Source of the DNA: Vespula vulgaris
Taxonomy: Eukaryota; Arthropoda; Insecta; Hymenoptera; Vespidae
NCBI RefSeq assembly: GCF_905475345.1
Contig: NC_066586.1
Location: forward strand, 682,501-746,500
Length of the DNA stretch: 64,000 bases
Reading direction: 5' to 3'
In this document: positions 1-11,935 of the stretch, in pieces
Layout of the letters: each line of letters begins with the position of its first letter
Position numbering within the stretch: position 1 is the stretch's first letter
Translations under genes and position numbers: made by a program
The notes under the pieces: model-generated
Databases searched by the model: none
What the model saw: the letters and a program-made list of their open reading frames with translations, nothing else
Told to the model about the DNA's origin: nothing

Positions 1-740
1 TTTGTAAGACATAAGCAATATCACATTCGTATTTTTCTATTCCCATCTTGTATGACACACTACATAATCAAGAAAAACTTATTAATTATTATTTATAGCG
101 CAGCAAGAGAAACTGTCCTAAGCGTCTGTAGCCGCCATATTTTTACGTTCGAACACATTCAAATTTCCAGCATTGCCAATATATAAAACCGAATATCTCT
201 AATATACAACTGCTACATTCATTAAAAAAAAAAGAATAATACATAAAAAAATAAAAAATAATAATAATAAATAAATAACAAATGAAACATTTCTGATTCA
301 ATTTCATGTTTATATATAATCTTAAATTATCCTTTAGATTTTTAATCATATTCATTTAATCAATAAATTAATCATTAAAATATTTTATGAATTAATATCT
401 CATTTGATCAGTTTCTGTACTTTCCAAAATATTCAAATATTTTTATTTTTATCGAATTTTAATAATTGTTTTTATTAATAACAATTTGACTTTAGCTAAA
501 GATTTACAGAACAATCTTCATAGAACAATTACAAACACACACAATTTCTATACTAAACAATGGAAAATTACTGAAAAACTAGCTGATAAAAATGTAATTA
601 TGTGGCAATGCATTAGTATAAATATACAAATGTCTACAAATGAGACATTACTTTATACAATCATTCTCTGTAATTACTCTGGGATGAAAGTTTTTTATAA
701 AGAATATAATAATTATTATTAATCAACTTTGTCTTGTATA
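1..740. other. Intergenic, no gene recognised
   Basis: AT-rich DNA downstream of the ZAD zinc-finger gene. Short open frames exist on both strands (the longest plus-strand one is about 78 codons, 486-722, and opens with TTG), but they are rich in Asn/Ile/Tyr as expected from AT-rich noncoding DNA and resemble no family I know. Part of the right-hand side is probably the 3' untranslated region of the zinc-finger gene. Confidence 0.5.
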
Positions 741-2191
741 TCAGAAATGCATATCCGTATCTGGATCTGGATCTGCTGATTGCACGTCGTTCCAACATGC
801 TACCTCTACCATTTCCAAATTTCCATCTTCTGTTAAAGTTAATAATTGCTTAGTTGAACTATCTTTAACTTTAACCATCATATCAACGTCACTATGCGTT
901 GATGCTAGTTCTGTAGGATGCATAAAATTTTCATTGACATTAATATGCTGTAATACTCTAACATACATCGGTTGATCCGAAGTAGATGTTTCATCTAAAA
1001 TTAATAATTTATTACGATTTATCTTTTCGTTAAAAAAAAAAAAAAAAAAAAAAAACAATAATAATAATAATAATAAAAAAGATTATTTGTTCAAACACAT
1101 TTTCGAATATGTATTCTTCCTCTTACCATGTTCAAGAATATTTGGAATATGTAAGTTTTCAGGGTTTGCTAACCGTATCACAGGTATATTTTCATTAGTA
1201 ATTTGCAATTGTGAGTAAGTATGGAATGGTAACATTGGCATATTCTGCTGAACGCTTCTTTCTATATCAGGCATTTTTGTTAGATCTTCGTCAGCATCTT
1301 TTATAGAAATTATTACCAGACAGAAACGATTGTAAATGACCTTTCTTACTAGAAATATATATTTTTAGATCTTTACCTTTTTCTCTTTCATGCTCTTTTA
1401 AAGCTTCCACTTCGTTTTGATTCTTTTTTACATTGCATTCGTGATTTATTGCTTGATGATCTCCAGAGAATTGTATGTCACACGTATCACAAAATACTTT
1501 CTGTTTTATGTAATCTCGTATATGATGAATCATGAACGAGTTATGATGCGTAGTATATTTACATTTATCGCATTGCATCCAAACATTTTTTGTGCCTTTA
1601 TTATGTTCCATAGTATTAACACATAGTATATCATCTTTTCTTTTGAAACATTTATTAGAATTATGAATATTGGACCGTGTAATTTGAGGCGGTTGAGAAA
1701 GTTTAGGTTTTTCGCTGTTGCCTAATAGCTCTCCTTCTTCTAATGAATATTTTTGTTCTAAAAATCGTAAAACATTTTCTCGCACATTACGCATTTCTGT
1801 TTCTAATCTATCAAGAGTGTTAATAAGATTAGCACAACTTCGACAAATCACATCATCTTCTGATATGACAACCATGTATCTGGAATATATACATCAATTG
1901 TAAATAATATTTAAACTATTAGAAACAATAAAATAATTATATCGGAATAAGATACCTTTCGCCAACTAATTCTCCTAATTTTTCAATAACTTTAGACCTT
2001 GAATTCTGTGTTCTACATGTTGCTAAAGCATAGTAACGTCCTTTTACAATTATATCACAAACAAAACATTGTAAAAGTGGTGTAACTTGCGACTCGTTAT
2101 TTTTATTATCGATAACAGAACTACTCGCAGTGCTATTAGAAATATTCTGATCTCCAGCATTAATTACTAATGTTGAACTTACAGTTGCCAT
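741..2191 (-). CDS. ZAD-domain zinc-finger protein (putative transcription factor)
   Basis: Four coding exons fit one frame of about 396 aa: 2191-1956, 1879-1350, 1297-1127 and 994-741, all with GT-AG ends and compatible phases. The N-terminal half carries the zinc-finger-associated domain of arthropods: an early CxxC (LQCFVC), then about 50 residues on a second CxxC (ICRSC), split across exons 1 and 2. In exon 2 a C2H2-like region follows (CDKC...HH and CDTC...H...C), less regular than a canonical finger array. The C-terminal third is acidic and unstructured-looking, ending DPDPDTDMHF. ZAD proteins are nuclear DNA-binding factors that dimerise through this domain; the family is expanded in insects and orthology is hard to assign, so no name is given. 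The intron between exons 2 and 3 would be only 52 bp (1298-1349), unusually short; without it the frame breaks. A GA microsatellite lies just upstream of the ATG. Confidence 0.75.
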
Positions 2192-2194
2192 TTG

Positions 2195-2196
2195 TA

Positions 2197-2227
<31 letters not shown>

Positions 2228-2266
2228 AAGAGGGAGAGAGAGCAAGAGAGAGAAAAAGAAAGAGAG
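2195..2266. repeat. (GA)n microsatellite
   Basis: An imperfect run of GA/AG dinucleotides beginning a few bases upstream of the start codon of the ZAD zinc-finger gene. On the gene's own strand it reads as a CT tract, so it sits in the 5' untranslated region or core promoter. Confidence 0.9.
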
Positions 2267-3293
2267 TTAGAAAATTCTTTTGTCAAAACGAATATAGGTT
2301 AAAAAATATGAATATCGTTATTATTTGTAATACAATAGATGTGAACTGGGACAAATATTGCCATTGTTGAAAAGGAGAATTATGTCATAACGATTCTCAT
2401 TTCCTTTTTACTTGAAAAAAATAAACTATAGAGCTTGGAAATATATGTTGCGTGTTTTTTATAAGGTCATACATATTATACAAAAATTGTCAAATTGCAA
2501 TATTTCTAACACAAAGAAGAATATGTTTAATAATGTTAAGTTTATTTATTCATTGTCTACAGTGACATATTTTATTATATACTCATTTACATGTTAATTA
2601 AAAATCAATATCTACCGTCTTTTCTTTGTTCCGTTACTCCACATACCTGGGATTCACAAAGAATTAACCACTAGTTTTCGCACAATTGTACTAAGAGATA
2701 CTTATATGAAAAGTTATTTTTTTTTACAGCATTTTTTAATAATTTTTGTATTGCTGTTAGACATGTGCGTATGAAATGATTTTTGAATTACAAAGGAATT
2801 GAACATCGTGAAGTTTACAATAATGTAAAGCGTACATTTCAGACATGCCCTTATACGATCAAAAAAAAAAAAAAAAAAAAAAAAAAGTTCGATACGAATC
2901 AAGTTTAGTACCACAAAATATTGAAACAATTTGATATCTAGTTTCACTTATGATGGAATAAGAAGTATTGACAACTTGATCGCATATTTCTTCCATAATC
3001 TTAATAAAAGTACCAGCTCTTCACTTATTAAAACCAAAACAATTTCAAGTTATTTACTTTTCTTAGCTCGCTCAGCTGTGTCTTCTTAGAATAGCTTTCA
3101 ACTAGTTACATGAGAAATATTACATCGTAATCTCTAAGCAATCGTACAATTCTGTATTTCCACGACATAAAATAAAACTTAACAGTCTACTATTGTACGC
3201 CAAGTTATCAGATTAAAAGACAACCACATACAAAGACAATGTATGAACCGAAGGGTAGGAGTGAAACGTACTGATAGTAAATTTTTTGAACAA
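2267..3293. other. Intergenic between ZAD gene and Pep
   Basis: About 1 kb between two genes that both run leftwards. It should hold the 3' untranslated region of the Pep-like gene on the right and the promoter of the ZAD gene on the left. It contains a run of about 26 A (near 2861-2886). No convincing coding exon was found. Confidence 0.5.
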
Positions 3294-6200
3294 TTATATA
3301 TCCACTTTTTCACATTTTATCTTCGTATCCTGTTTTTTGTTATTACTTTCATTATCGTTCCCCTCGATCTTTTCGTTATCTCTTTCCTTTTCCTTCCCAT
3401 GTTGTTGCTGTTGTTTTTTGTCTGAATTACGAAAACGATCGTAACGGGAATCTTCGTCATCGCTGGATTTCGTTCCAGGCTCGGTCTCTCTCAATATATC
3501 ACCCAAATCTTTATCAACGTCATCCCACAATTTGACACCGCCATCGCCATGATAATCATCGTCATCATCCTCGTCTCCTCCCTGACCATTTTTATTGACC
3601 TTTGCATTTTTCTCCGTTTCAATAGCGTTTACCTTCTGTTCGACAATTTTCACATTTTCCATAGCATTGTTATTGCCATTCGTAGACAATGGTTGAGTAC
3701 CGCTCGTTGATGTAGGCGTTTCAGAATTCGTTAAAGCTTTCGTGGTGTCGGACGTGTTGATAGCGTTGGAATTAGTACTTGTATTTACAGACGACGACGA
3801 CTGAAGGTGTATTCTTTCTGCTTCTCTTCGTAGTGCTTTATCATCGTTATCTCGTACGTACCTACGTATATATAAATCAAATTTCAAAGTATTTTATTTG
3901 GTATATATATATTATTGAATTTTATGAGAGCGATAATGACTATAAAAATACAATTATTTATTTATATCAATTACCGTTTCAGATGGCTTCGAGTGGAACA
4001 ATGAAGGGCCACTGCTCTTTTACTGTTTTCACTACGCGGCAGATAAACTTTACACAATTCGCAAAATTGTACTTCTACGCGTTTTATATATTCCGCTCCC
4101 ACTTTAATCATTTGTTTATTCTTTGGCTTCTTCTCAGCCTCGCTCACGTTTTCACCCTCCGTCGTCTTTTCTTTTTTTTTATCGCTACTTTCTTCGTCCT
4201 CTGCAACAGGTACAATTATTTGTTTATAAACAAAGATCTAAAAAAAAAAAAGAAAAAGGAAAAGAAAAAACAACAAGAAAGAAAAAACGAAAGAAAGGAG
4301 AAAGAAATGAAGAAGAAGAAGAAAAGAAAGGAAAAGGAGAAGAGAAACCAAAAGGAAAAAAGCAGAAACGTATATACGATGATATAACGTAGGTCGTACC
4401 ATCCACATCGCCCACCGAATCCAAAGTCATGAAGTTGTCCAGATTGACTTCTTTATCGTCTTCTTCGGGACCACTGGAATCTGCCTCTGCCTCATCATTT
4501 CTAGTGTTCATTCTTTCTTTCCATACGCTTTTCCTCTGAAAAGATCAAACGAAACTCGACTGTACCTTCGTATGTACGTACAATCAATGAATTTTGAAGT
4601 TTTAGAAGAAAAATTACCTTTATGTGATCGAGAGAACACATGTGTGTTTCGAAGAGCATTGGCGATCTGAATTGAATACGACAAACACGACAAAACGGTG
4701 TGAGGAATCGTTTCATTTGACGATGCGATTCGGATAACTGATGTATTGCTTTAAGAGAACGATAGTTTAATTTGCATATAGGACAGAACATGGTACGAGA
4801 GGGTAAGGTACCACGAAGAGCATCGCGTGCTTCTACTCGTCGCTGTTCCTGTCTTTGTAGAACTCGCATACGCGTAAGAGTCGCTTTGTGTCGAGATGCG
4901 ATACGTCTCATAGCCGCACTGTGACGTCCAGAATATAGATGAAGAGAATATTCTTTGAAAGTGACGCTACGGTGCGCACAGTGTGGACAATTCAATTTGA
5001 TGAATTTTCTTCCGTCACGTCTACTAGGTAATTCCTCCGAATCAGCGTTTCTACCATGTTCGTTTTTATCATTTTCATCTCTTTCTTCGTCATCGCCGTC
5101 GTCTTCTTCGTCCTAAAGGATAACGCAGCAAAAAATGGTTGCTTTAGAGATAGAGCAAAGAGAGCGCTAGAGAGTCTCGTAGGAAATACGACAATTCTAG
5201 AATATTCCCTACCTCCTGTTTCGTATCTTCCTCGTCCTCCTTCACTTCGTCATCTTTCTCTTCCTCATCTTCGGTATTTTGTCTTTCTCTCTCTTGTTTT
5301 TCCTTTTTTCTCTTTTCATCTTTTTTCTTTTTCTCTTCCTCTTCCTCATCTTCTTCTTCGTCATCCCGTTCATGCGGCTGGATTTAACGTTAGAAAGTAT
5401 TATATACGGTGAGGCACAGTTTCTATTTCTCTTGAGAAATGAAATGCCTGCGATCAGGCCGGTAGAGATTTTTAACGAAATTACCTTCTCATCGTCATCC
5501 CAATTACTCTTGTTATCATCGTCTTCGTCGTCGTCGTCGGAAAACTCAGCGTTAATAGCTTTGGCCATCTCTCTATCCTTGTCCTTCATGCTGCTTCCTG
5601 ATCCTGACTCCTTTTTACTTCCGGATAGCCTAGTAGTACCGCTACTAATGACACAGCAATTTTTTTTTGACTTACATTATTTCCCTTCATTTTGTTCTGT
5701 TTCCTTTGTCTTTCGTTTAATCAGCAATCAAAATTTGTTTCATAGTTGATATACAGCAAATATCGCGATAGTATTCATTGCTCTTATCCCCCATAATGAG
5801 AATGCACTTCGTTTTGCAATAAAGGTCAACTATTTCAGCCTTTTTGCATTGCATTGTGCTCTTGTGGTTTCGCATGTTCGCGTCTTAAAATACTTATATG
5901 TATATATTAGAAATAACGTTCTTTTATACTGCATTTTATATATATATGTATATATATATATATTTATATTTTTTTATATACTTTTTTTTTTTTTAGTCAC
6001 TGCTATGTGGAAGAACGATAAGTAATGACATCATAAAGTACAAGTATTTTAGTTCTCGTATCAAAAGTAATTACATTGCATTTGGATGGTGCGCATACAT
6101 CGTATTTATGCGCACCACATTATGATCAATTCCCTCGGTATTACGACCCTGTCAAAAGTTTGCCTCTCGGCAATATGTAAACATTTGTTTCGTGCGATCA

Positions 6201-9200
6201 TTTGTGTCAGGTTTGTTTTCTTTTACCATTTATACATGTCTATATCGTCGTCGTGACTCTCAGGTCATTGACATAGCCAGTTTGTGTACTGACGGATAAG
6301 CAAGCAGGCTACTAGGACGGTATTGCGGTTGGTAAGTGACTTATTAATTAGTTACCTCCTGCGCAATTTGGTAGTTGTCATGCGCATACGCTGGATGTAG
6401 TCTCGCGAACGCGAACCTAGCAGCTTGCGCCGATAGTCGAGCGAGTGTAGGGTACGCTTGCGAGCCATGATGACGTCCGATCGAGAGCTCATCCGATGAA
6501 ATCCACCCCCTCGACTGCTGCCGCGAGTGGAAATGCGACCTCTGTAGTTAGAGCTTTGATGCGATATTCTTCCTCGACTAGAGTTGTATCTCTGAGTCGG
6601 GGGCGCCATCTCGCTAATGCGAGGGGGTGGCGGAGGTGCATAGCTCCGTGAAGCCGAATGACGGTCCTCCGAACGGTGATATGACGAGGCTCGTTCGCTC
6701 TGTCTCTTGTCCTCATAAACCGCCGACGATGACGAGCCCTTATTGTCATCGTATGGAGCCGATGCCGATGAACCACCGTACGACGAGGAGTACCTCTGCG
6801 AACCGCTACCGCTACCACCTCCACCCTGCCAAATCAAATTCAATTGTGCTCCTTCCCTTTTCTCTCTTTCTCCATTCCTGTCATTCTCTCTTATCACATA
6901 CATATATATGCGTGTATTTATTTTATTTTATTTGATTTTATTTGATTTTATTTATTGATTTATGCATTTATTTTATTTATATTTTATATATATATATATA
7001 TGTATTTATCTCTCCCCTCTTTCCCTCTCCTATCATATAGATTTTTTTTCCATTCTCCTAGAAGTATGTCTTAATGTCATTTTCAATTATTACTTATCTA
7101 GCTTCCGTAGGTTCTTTCGAGCTTCCTCATTTACCTTTTGCAATAGTGCCAATCATTTATACTTTAATATCGTCCAACCTTGTACCGTCACGGTCACTAC
7201 ACCCATTCTCGTTGGATCACCGATTTATACCTTATAGATTTACCTCCCTAAAGTATCTCTAAATAATGTCGCTGAACTTAGCATATAATATTGCACATTG
7301 CTCTTTTGCATAATTTAAACAACTTTTATACTTTTCCGGAAGTTCAATATATATCGTTCTTGGTTCATGGATTCACGCTCGTTCTTTTATATATATATAT
7401 ATCTTTGAGAAATGTAAATTATATTACCAGCATTTATTACTTTCTTTGAGATATCAAGTGAATTCTGTTAGATTGCAGATAGAAGTCTTTGAAATAGACC
7501 TTTCCAACTTCCTGAAGGAAAGAGCAGCACCGTATAAAATAATATTAATAGTAAAAAATCCTTTTTTTTATTTTATTTATTTTTTCATTCTCTGCCGCTC
7601 GATTATTATTGTCATATAAACTTGGGAATGAAATGAAGCTAATTGAGATAGATCTTTATACGATTGTATATTCTTCTACATAGTCTTCAGAAGGGTGAAA
7701 TACTCGAGAAAAATATTTGATAGATATTCGATCATTGATATATATATATGTATATATGTTTTTTTTTTTTCTAAACCTCTCCGGTATGCCTTAGTTGGGA
7801 AGTTTATATCTCGGATCATGCACGAGTGGATGCATAGACATATAAAAAGTTGATACTTATTGCAACCTTCTCTGTTTTTAGTAATCAGAATCAATATAAG
7901 ATGCATGTTCTCTGTATTGGAAAGGTCTATGCGTTTTTCATAGAGTCAAGAAATTCGCACGTCCTTTAAAGTATATAATTTGGAAAATCTGTCGTATGTA
8001 AGGTTTATTTGCAGTATCAATTGTTGGAGCAATGCGGGGATGCTGTCAATATTTCAATAATTTGATTTCTAACTGTGCACGAAATTGCGGTTTCATAGCA
8101 CATATTGCTATATACAGAGAACAATGCTGATGCAATATGAGCACAATGAAATCCATACTTCTACATCTATTCGTCTGTTCGCTCAGTTATCTTTCATGAC
8201 TGTGCGTGGATAACAATTTAAGTACCATCTAGGTATATATTTCATCTTTTATTTGATGCATTCGTAGTGTTCCACCAGTAGTGTCCCAACGCAAAAAGAA
8301 TGGGTGTTCAAGTAGCCGTTGGCTCGTCGCTTGAAAGGAAATTATGACATCTTATGAATACCTTTTCTACCGCTTTTTCTTTTATAAGATTTTTTTTTTT
8401 TTCTTTTTTAGACGAATGTCCTGAAATTGTTTTGCAGTTAAATAGAAACTAATGCTCTCAATTTTTCGCATTCAGTACTTATATTTAAAAAAAACTTTTC
8501 AGGACAATCGTGTCAAGTTATACTATATGTTTAAAAAATTTTGAGAAACTGTCTGAAGAGGACCTTTTAAGGCCGGTAATTTCTTCTTGACCTTAGGATT
8601 GTAGAATCAGAATGGAGCTGCCTAAGACTTATTTACAACTTCTTTTATATTAAAATTTGTCTAATATCACCTCATAATGTACATACCTGATAAGAATCGC
8701 TTCTGATCCTTTTGCGGGTAGAATCTCCAGAAGAACGATGATCATCTCTACCAGAGTAAGATTCCTAACGAAGATGAATAGAAAAAATGATATTAAAAAT
8801 CCGATTAAAAAGAAAAAAAGAGGATATTTATTTTTTTAAATTAATACTTACACGAGGGCGTTTATAACTGTTTGAATGTTCACCTCTACCACCTCTGCTT
8901 GAATATCTTTCAGATCCACCTACAAAGATAAAAAAGAAAAAATAGTCATCAAATGTTCACCTATTTAGTAGATAATAATCGATGTTCTTTTAATATCGGC
9001 TAACCTGAATTGTATTTAGAGCGTGAATCATAACTGGTAGTAGAATATTTAAATCTGCCTCCTCTCGAAGAGGAATAACTTCCTCTATTTGACATATTTC
9101 CACCGGTAGATCCTCCACCCCAATCGCTTCCTCCTCCGCCTCCTCGACCTCTGTATGAACTACCCCCACGGGAACTAAATCCTCGACCTCGAGAGCTCAT

Positions 9201-9446
9201 AGTAGAACTGTTAATATCAAATATCAAATAAACATTCTATGAGATATTACTCACTTCATGTTTTTACTTATATCGATAATATATTGCACATTTAAATAGA
9301 CTTATATGCCACGACATATGTTCTTCAGATTCGAAATTGGCACGCAGAATCGTATTAGCATATAAATTCATAATATTTAGATGTACATTTATTACAACAC
9401 TTTTGTACGCTATTACTAACCTGTATTTGTTGTAGCCGTAACTCAT
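3294..9446 (-). CDS. Pep: Zinc-finger protein on ecdysone puffs (PEP)-like
   Basis: Eleven coding exons join in frame to about 864 aa: 9446-9421, 9207-9005, 8919-8852, 8764-8687, 6825-6356, 5644-5485, 5377-5213, 5112-4618, 4535-4400, 4200-3975 and 3861-3294. The order matches Drosophila PEP: an N-terminal Arg/Gly/Ser region with RGG motifs (exons 2-5), an acidic Asp/Glu and Lys stretch (exons 6-7), then four C2H2 fingers. Fingers 1-3 are in exon 8 (CPHC...H, CPIC...H, CRVC...H) and finger 4 in exon 10 (CELC...H...H). A charged C-tail with a short Gln run ends KCEKVDI. PEP is a nuclear protein that binds RNA and single-stranded DNA and is found on active ecdysone puffs with hnRNPs; that role is taken from the fly. 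The first exon holds only 26 nt (MSYGYNKY plus two bases); translation from the next ATG (MSSRGRG, at 9200) is possible. Intron 4 is 1.86 kb, the largest. Family assignment rests on finger spacing plus domain order. Confidence 0.85.
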
Positions 9447-10842
9447 TTTAGTATACCGACGAGTTACAGACGTCAGATATGATGACAACGGTCTACGAAC
9501 AAAACGTGTATGTTTATAGAATATCTTAACTGAAGGAAAGTCAACGAAAGTCAAATATATTAAAGATAATAAATATTCTTTAATTATATATTCAATATTT
9601 TCGCTCTTGTTTGTTGGTATTGTTCATTGGTATATGAATAAAAAATGAATATGTTCCAAACAAAATAGCTGAAGAGTATAGTCACAGCCATGTATATTTT
9701 ATCATACGTATAAATAATATAGAATAGGATACTAAGGTGAATTTGGAATCATAATTCAGAAGTTGTGCTATCTATGTACATACCACGCCATTCTAGGTAA
9801 CGCACGCGCATTTTTACGTATATGGATGCCGATACACACGTACACGTACACACACACTCGCGCACTATACACCAATCTACGTATAATTATTAAATAATTA
9901 CGTTTAATAAATTATTAAATTCATTTCAGTGTTTCAAAAGAAAAAAGAGAAAGAGAGAGAAGGAGAGAGAAAATGAATCATCACATTGAAACGACCACGT
10001 TTGCGAGATGTACGTCATAAAAAATCTGCATCTTCGATGCTTCTCAAAGTGCTAGAAATCACATATAGAATGGAATAGTCTTGCTGCTTCAAATATCTCT
10101 ACAAGTATATTTTTTCATTCGTAAGTTTCTAAGCTTTCTATTATAGAAGAAACCTGAACTTTTGTCTAAAAGCATTAAAAACTTAACAGTACGCAAATCG
10201 ATAAAATCGTTATCGTTTGGCGCGACTAAATGGCTACATTTGTAAATTCGATATGTTCACTAGAAAGGATTATATTTAGTCATATATAATTGTATCATTA
10301 CCTTCTTCAAAATGTGAGACGATCTAGTTGATTTGTAAGTATTATTTGCTGATATTTTCGACGAATTTCGAGCTTAAGCTCTGCTGAACGTGCCAATGGA
10401 TGTAGTACGATGTACGTTCGAAAATAAAATGTCTGCCTCTCTAAGCTGTAGCGTCCCACCTCTACCAAGTCCACCGGCCACCATGCGGAATTAAGGAATT
10501 GAACCGGAAATAAGTTCTTTAACCGCCTCCCGGAAATGATACAAATGAAGTTTTATTTTTCTTTCAATTTATATTGTCTCATCGTCGATATCACGATTAA
10601 AAAAAAAAAGACAATATGTTACGAGGTATATTTTTTTATACATGTATTTTTATGAATACGATTAGAACTTCAATGTCACGCGTATTATCAAATTGATTTG
10701 ATCGATAGGTCGATACAAATCTCGATTGTTCAGCTCGATAGATAGATATATTCAAATTTGTATGTTTCTTAAGGAATTAATTATCAATTGATCGAAACGA
10801 TTTAAAATAAACAAATATCGAAAAGGAGAAAGAGAGAGAGAG

Positions 10843-10912
<70 letters not shown>

Positions 10913-11935
10913 ATTAATAAAGGTATAAAAATAAATAAGACACACAATTCAGTCTCATATGAACTTATATTATACACAGAATAGTTCCAAAATTATTCTC
11001 ACATTCATTATACATTTATATCATCATTTAATGCTTATTGTAGAAATAGCTGGCTAATTATTTGAGCATGGAAAATATTTACTTATTGAGCTTATCTTTT
11101 AGGATTACATGTTTTCTATTGATAATGCGAAAATTTGATTAAGCAATTGATGTCAGCAGTATGGGTGCTTTTTCTAATCTTTTTTCTTTTTTGCAAGGTC
11201 TCATAACGATAATATACAAAAACATACAAATCTATTTCACTTTACTCCCTGCACTTTAGCTCTATTTACAGTGACATACATTGACATGCTTCTTATTTTT
11301 AAGTCTCTTTATTTATTCAAGTCATTTAATAAATAATATCTACACAGTGCTTGTAGACAATATTTCAGCAGCTGAGTGATCAAAGCTAAACTATTGAATT
11401 ACATAAGACAACGCCAATGTACAACTGTTACACACAGTTTTTGCGAGATCTAATGTTGTGAAACAAAAAATAGAAATATTAGATAGTCACAATCATCTTA
11501 TCTCAGAGATTCAATTTATGATACAGGATATAACTATGTACATTGATAAAAATAATTTCTGATTCAAAGATAGATTATTAATAGAGAATAGTAATAATAA
11601 AAACTATAAATATCTGGAGTATCACTAACGAATTAACAACACGCTATATAAATTGTCATAGCGCAACATGTTTTGCTATATTTAAGCAATTATTTGTTTC
11701 TTTTTTCTGTTTTTTCCTTTTTCTTTTTTAAATATTATCTGTAAGAATATCACTGGGATAAGGTAACATCTTATTACGTGTCATCTCTGCATATTGTTTT
11801 TTTTTTGTATGATAATTACTACGGATATAAAATCACCACACACTTTCATCAATTGTTAGCTTTAAATCTCTATACTACGGTTGAACATTCTGTATTCAAT
11901 AATGTTGCACATGAATCATATTAATGACAATTTTT
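9447..11935. other. Intergenic between Pep and zer-1, with a GA microsatellite
   Basis: About 2.5 kb holding the Pep promoter on the left and, on the right, presumably the 3' untranslated region of zer-1. A clean GA microsatellite covers about 10829-10910. A slightly GC-richer patch at 10440-10540 has no open frame of note and could be an untranslated exon. No protein-coding exon could be supported on either strand. Confidence 0.5.
10829..10910. repeat. (GA)n microsatellite
   Basis: Roughly 80 bp of almost uninterrupted GA repeats. Its reverse strand gives a spurious Leu/Ser-repeat open frame. Confidence 0.92.

Noticed and set aside
1291..1350. Frameshift pseudogene reading of the ZAD gene
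   Set aside because: A short GT-AG intron restores the frame exactly and all other exons are intact, so a working gene is the simpler view.
3779..5749. Plus-strand Lys/Glu- and Phe/Ser-rich open frames (for example 3779-4387, 5279-5749)
   Set aside because: They are antisense shadows of the acidic and basic Pep exons and introns; composition is that of repeats and they lack splice or domain support.
6489..6958. Arg/His-rich minus-strand and Pro-rich plus-strand frames over the Pep exon at 6356-6825
   Set aside because: Other frames of the RGG-coding exon; only the frame that continues the neighbouring exons is kept.
10777..10977. Minus-strand frame of repeated Leu/Ser
   Set aside because: It is the translation of a GA microsatellite.
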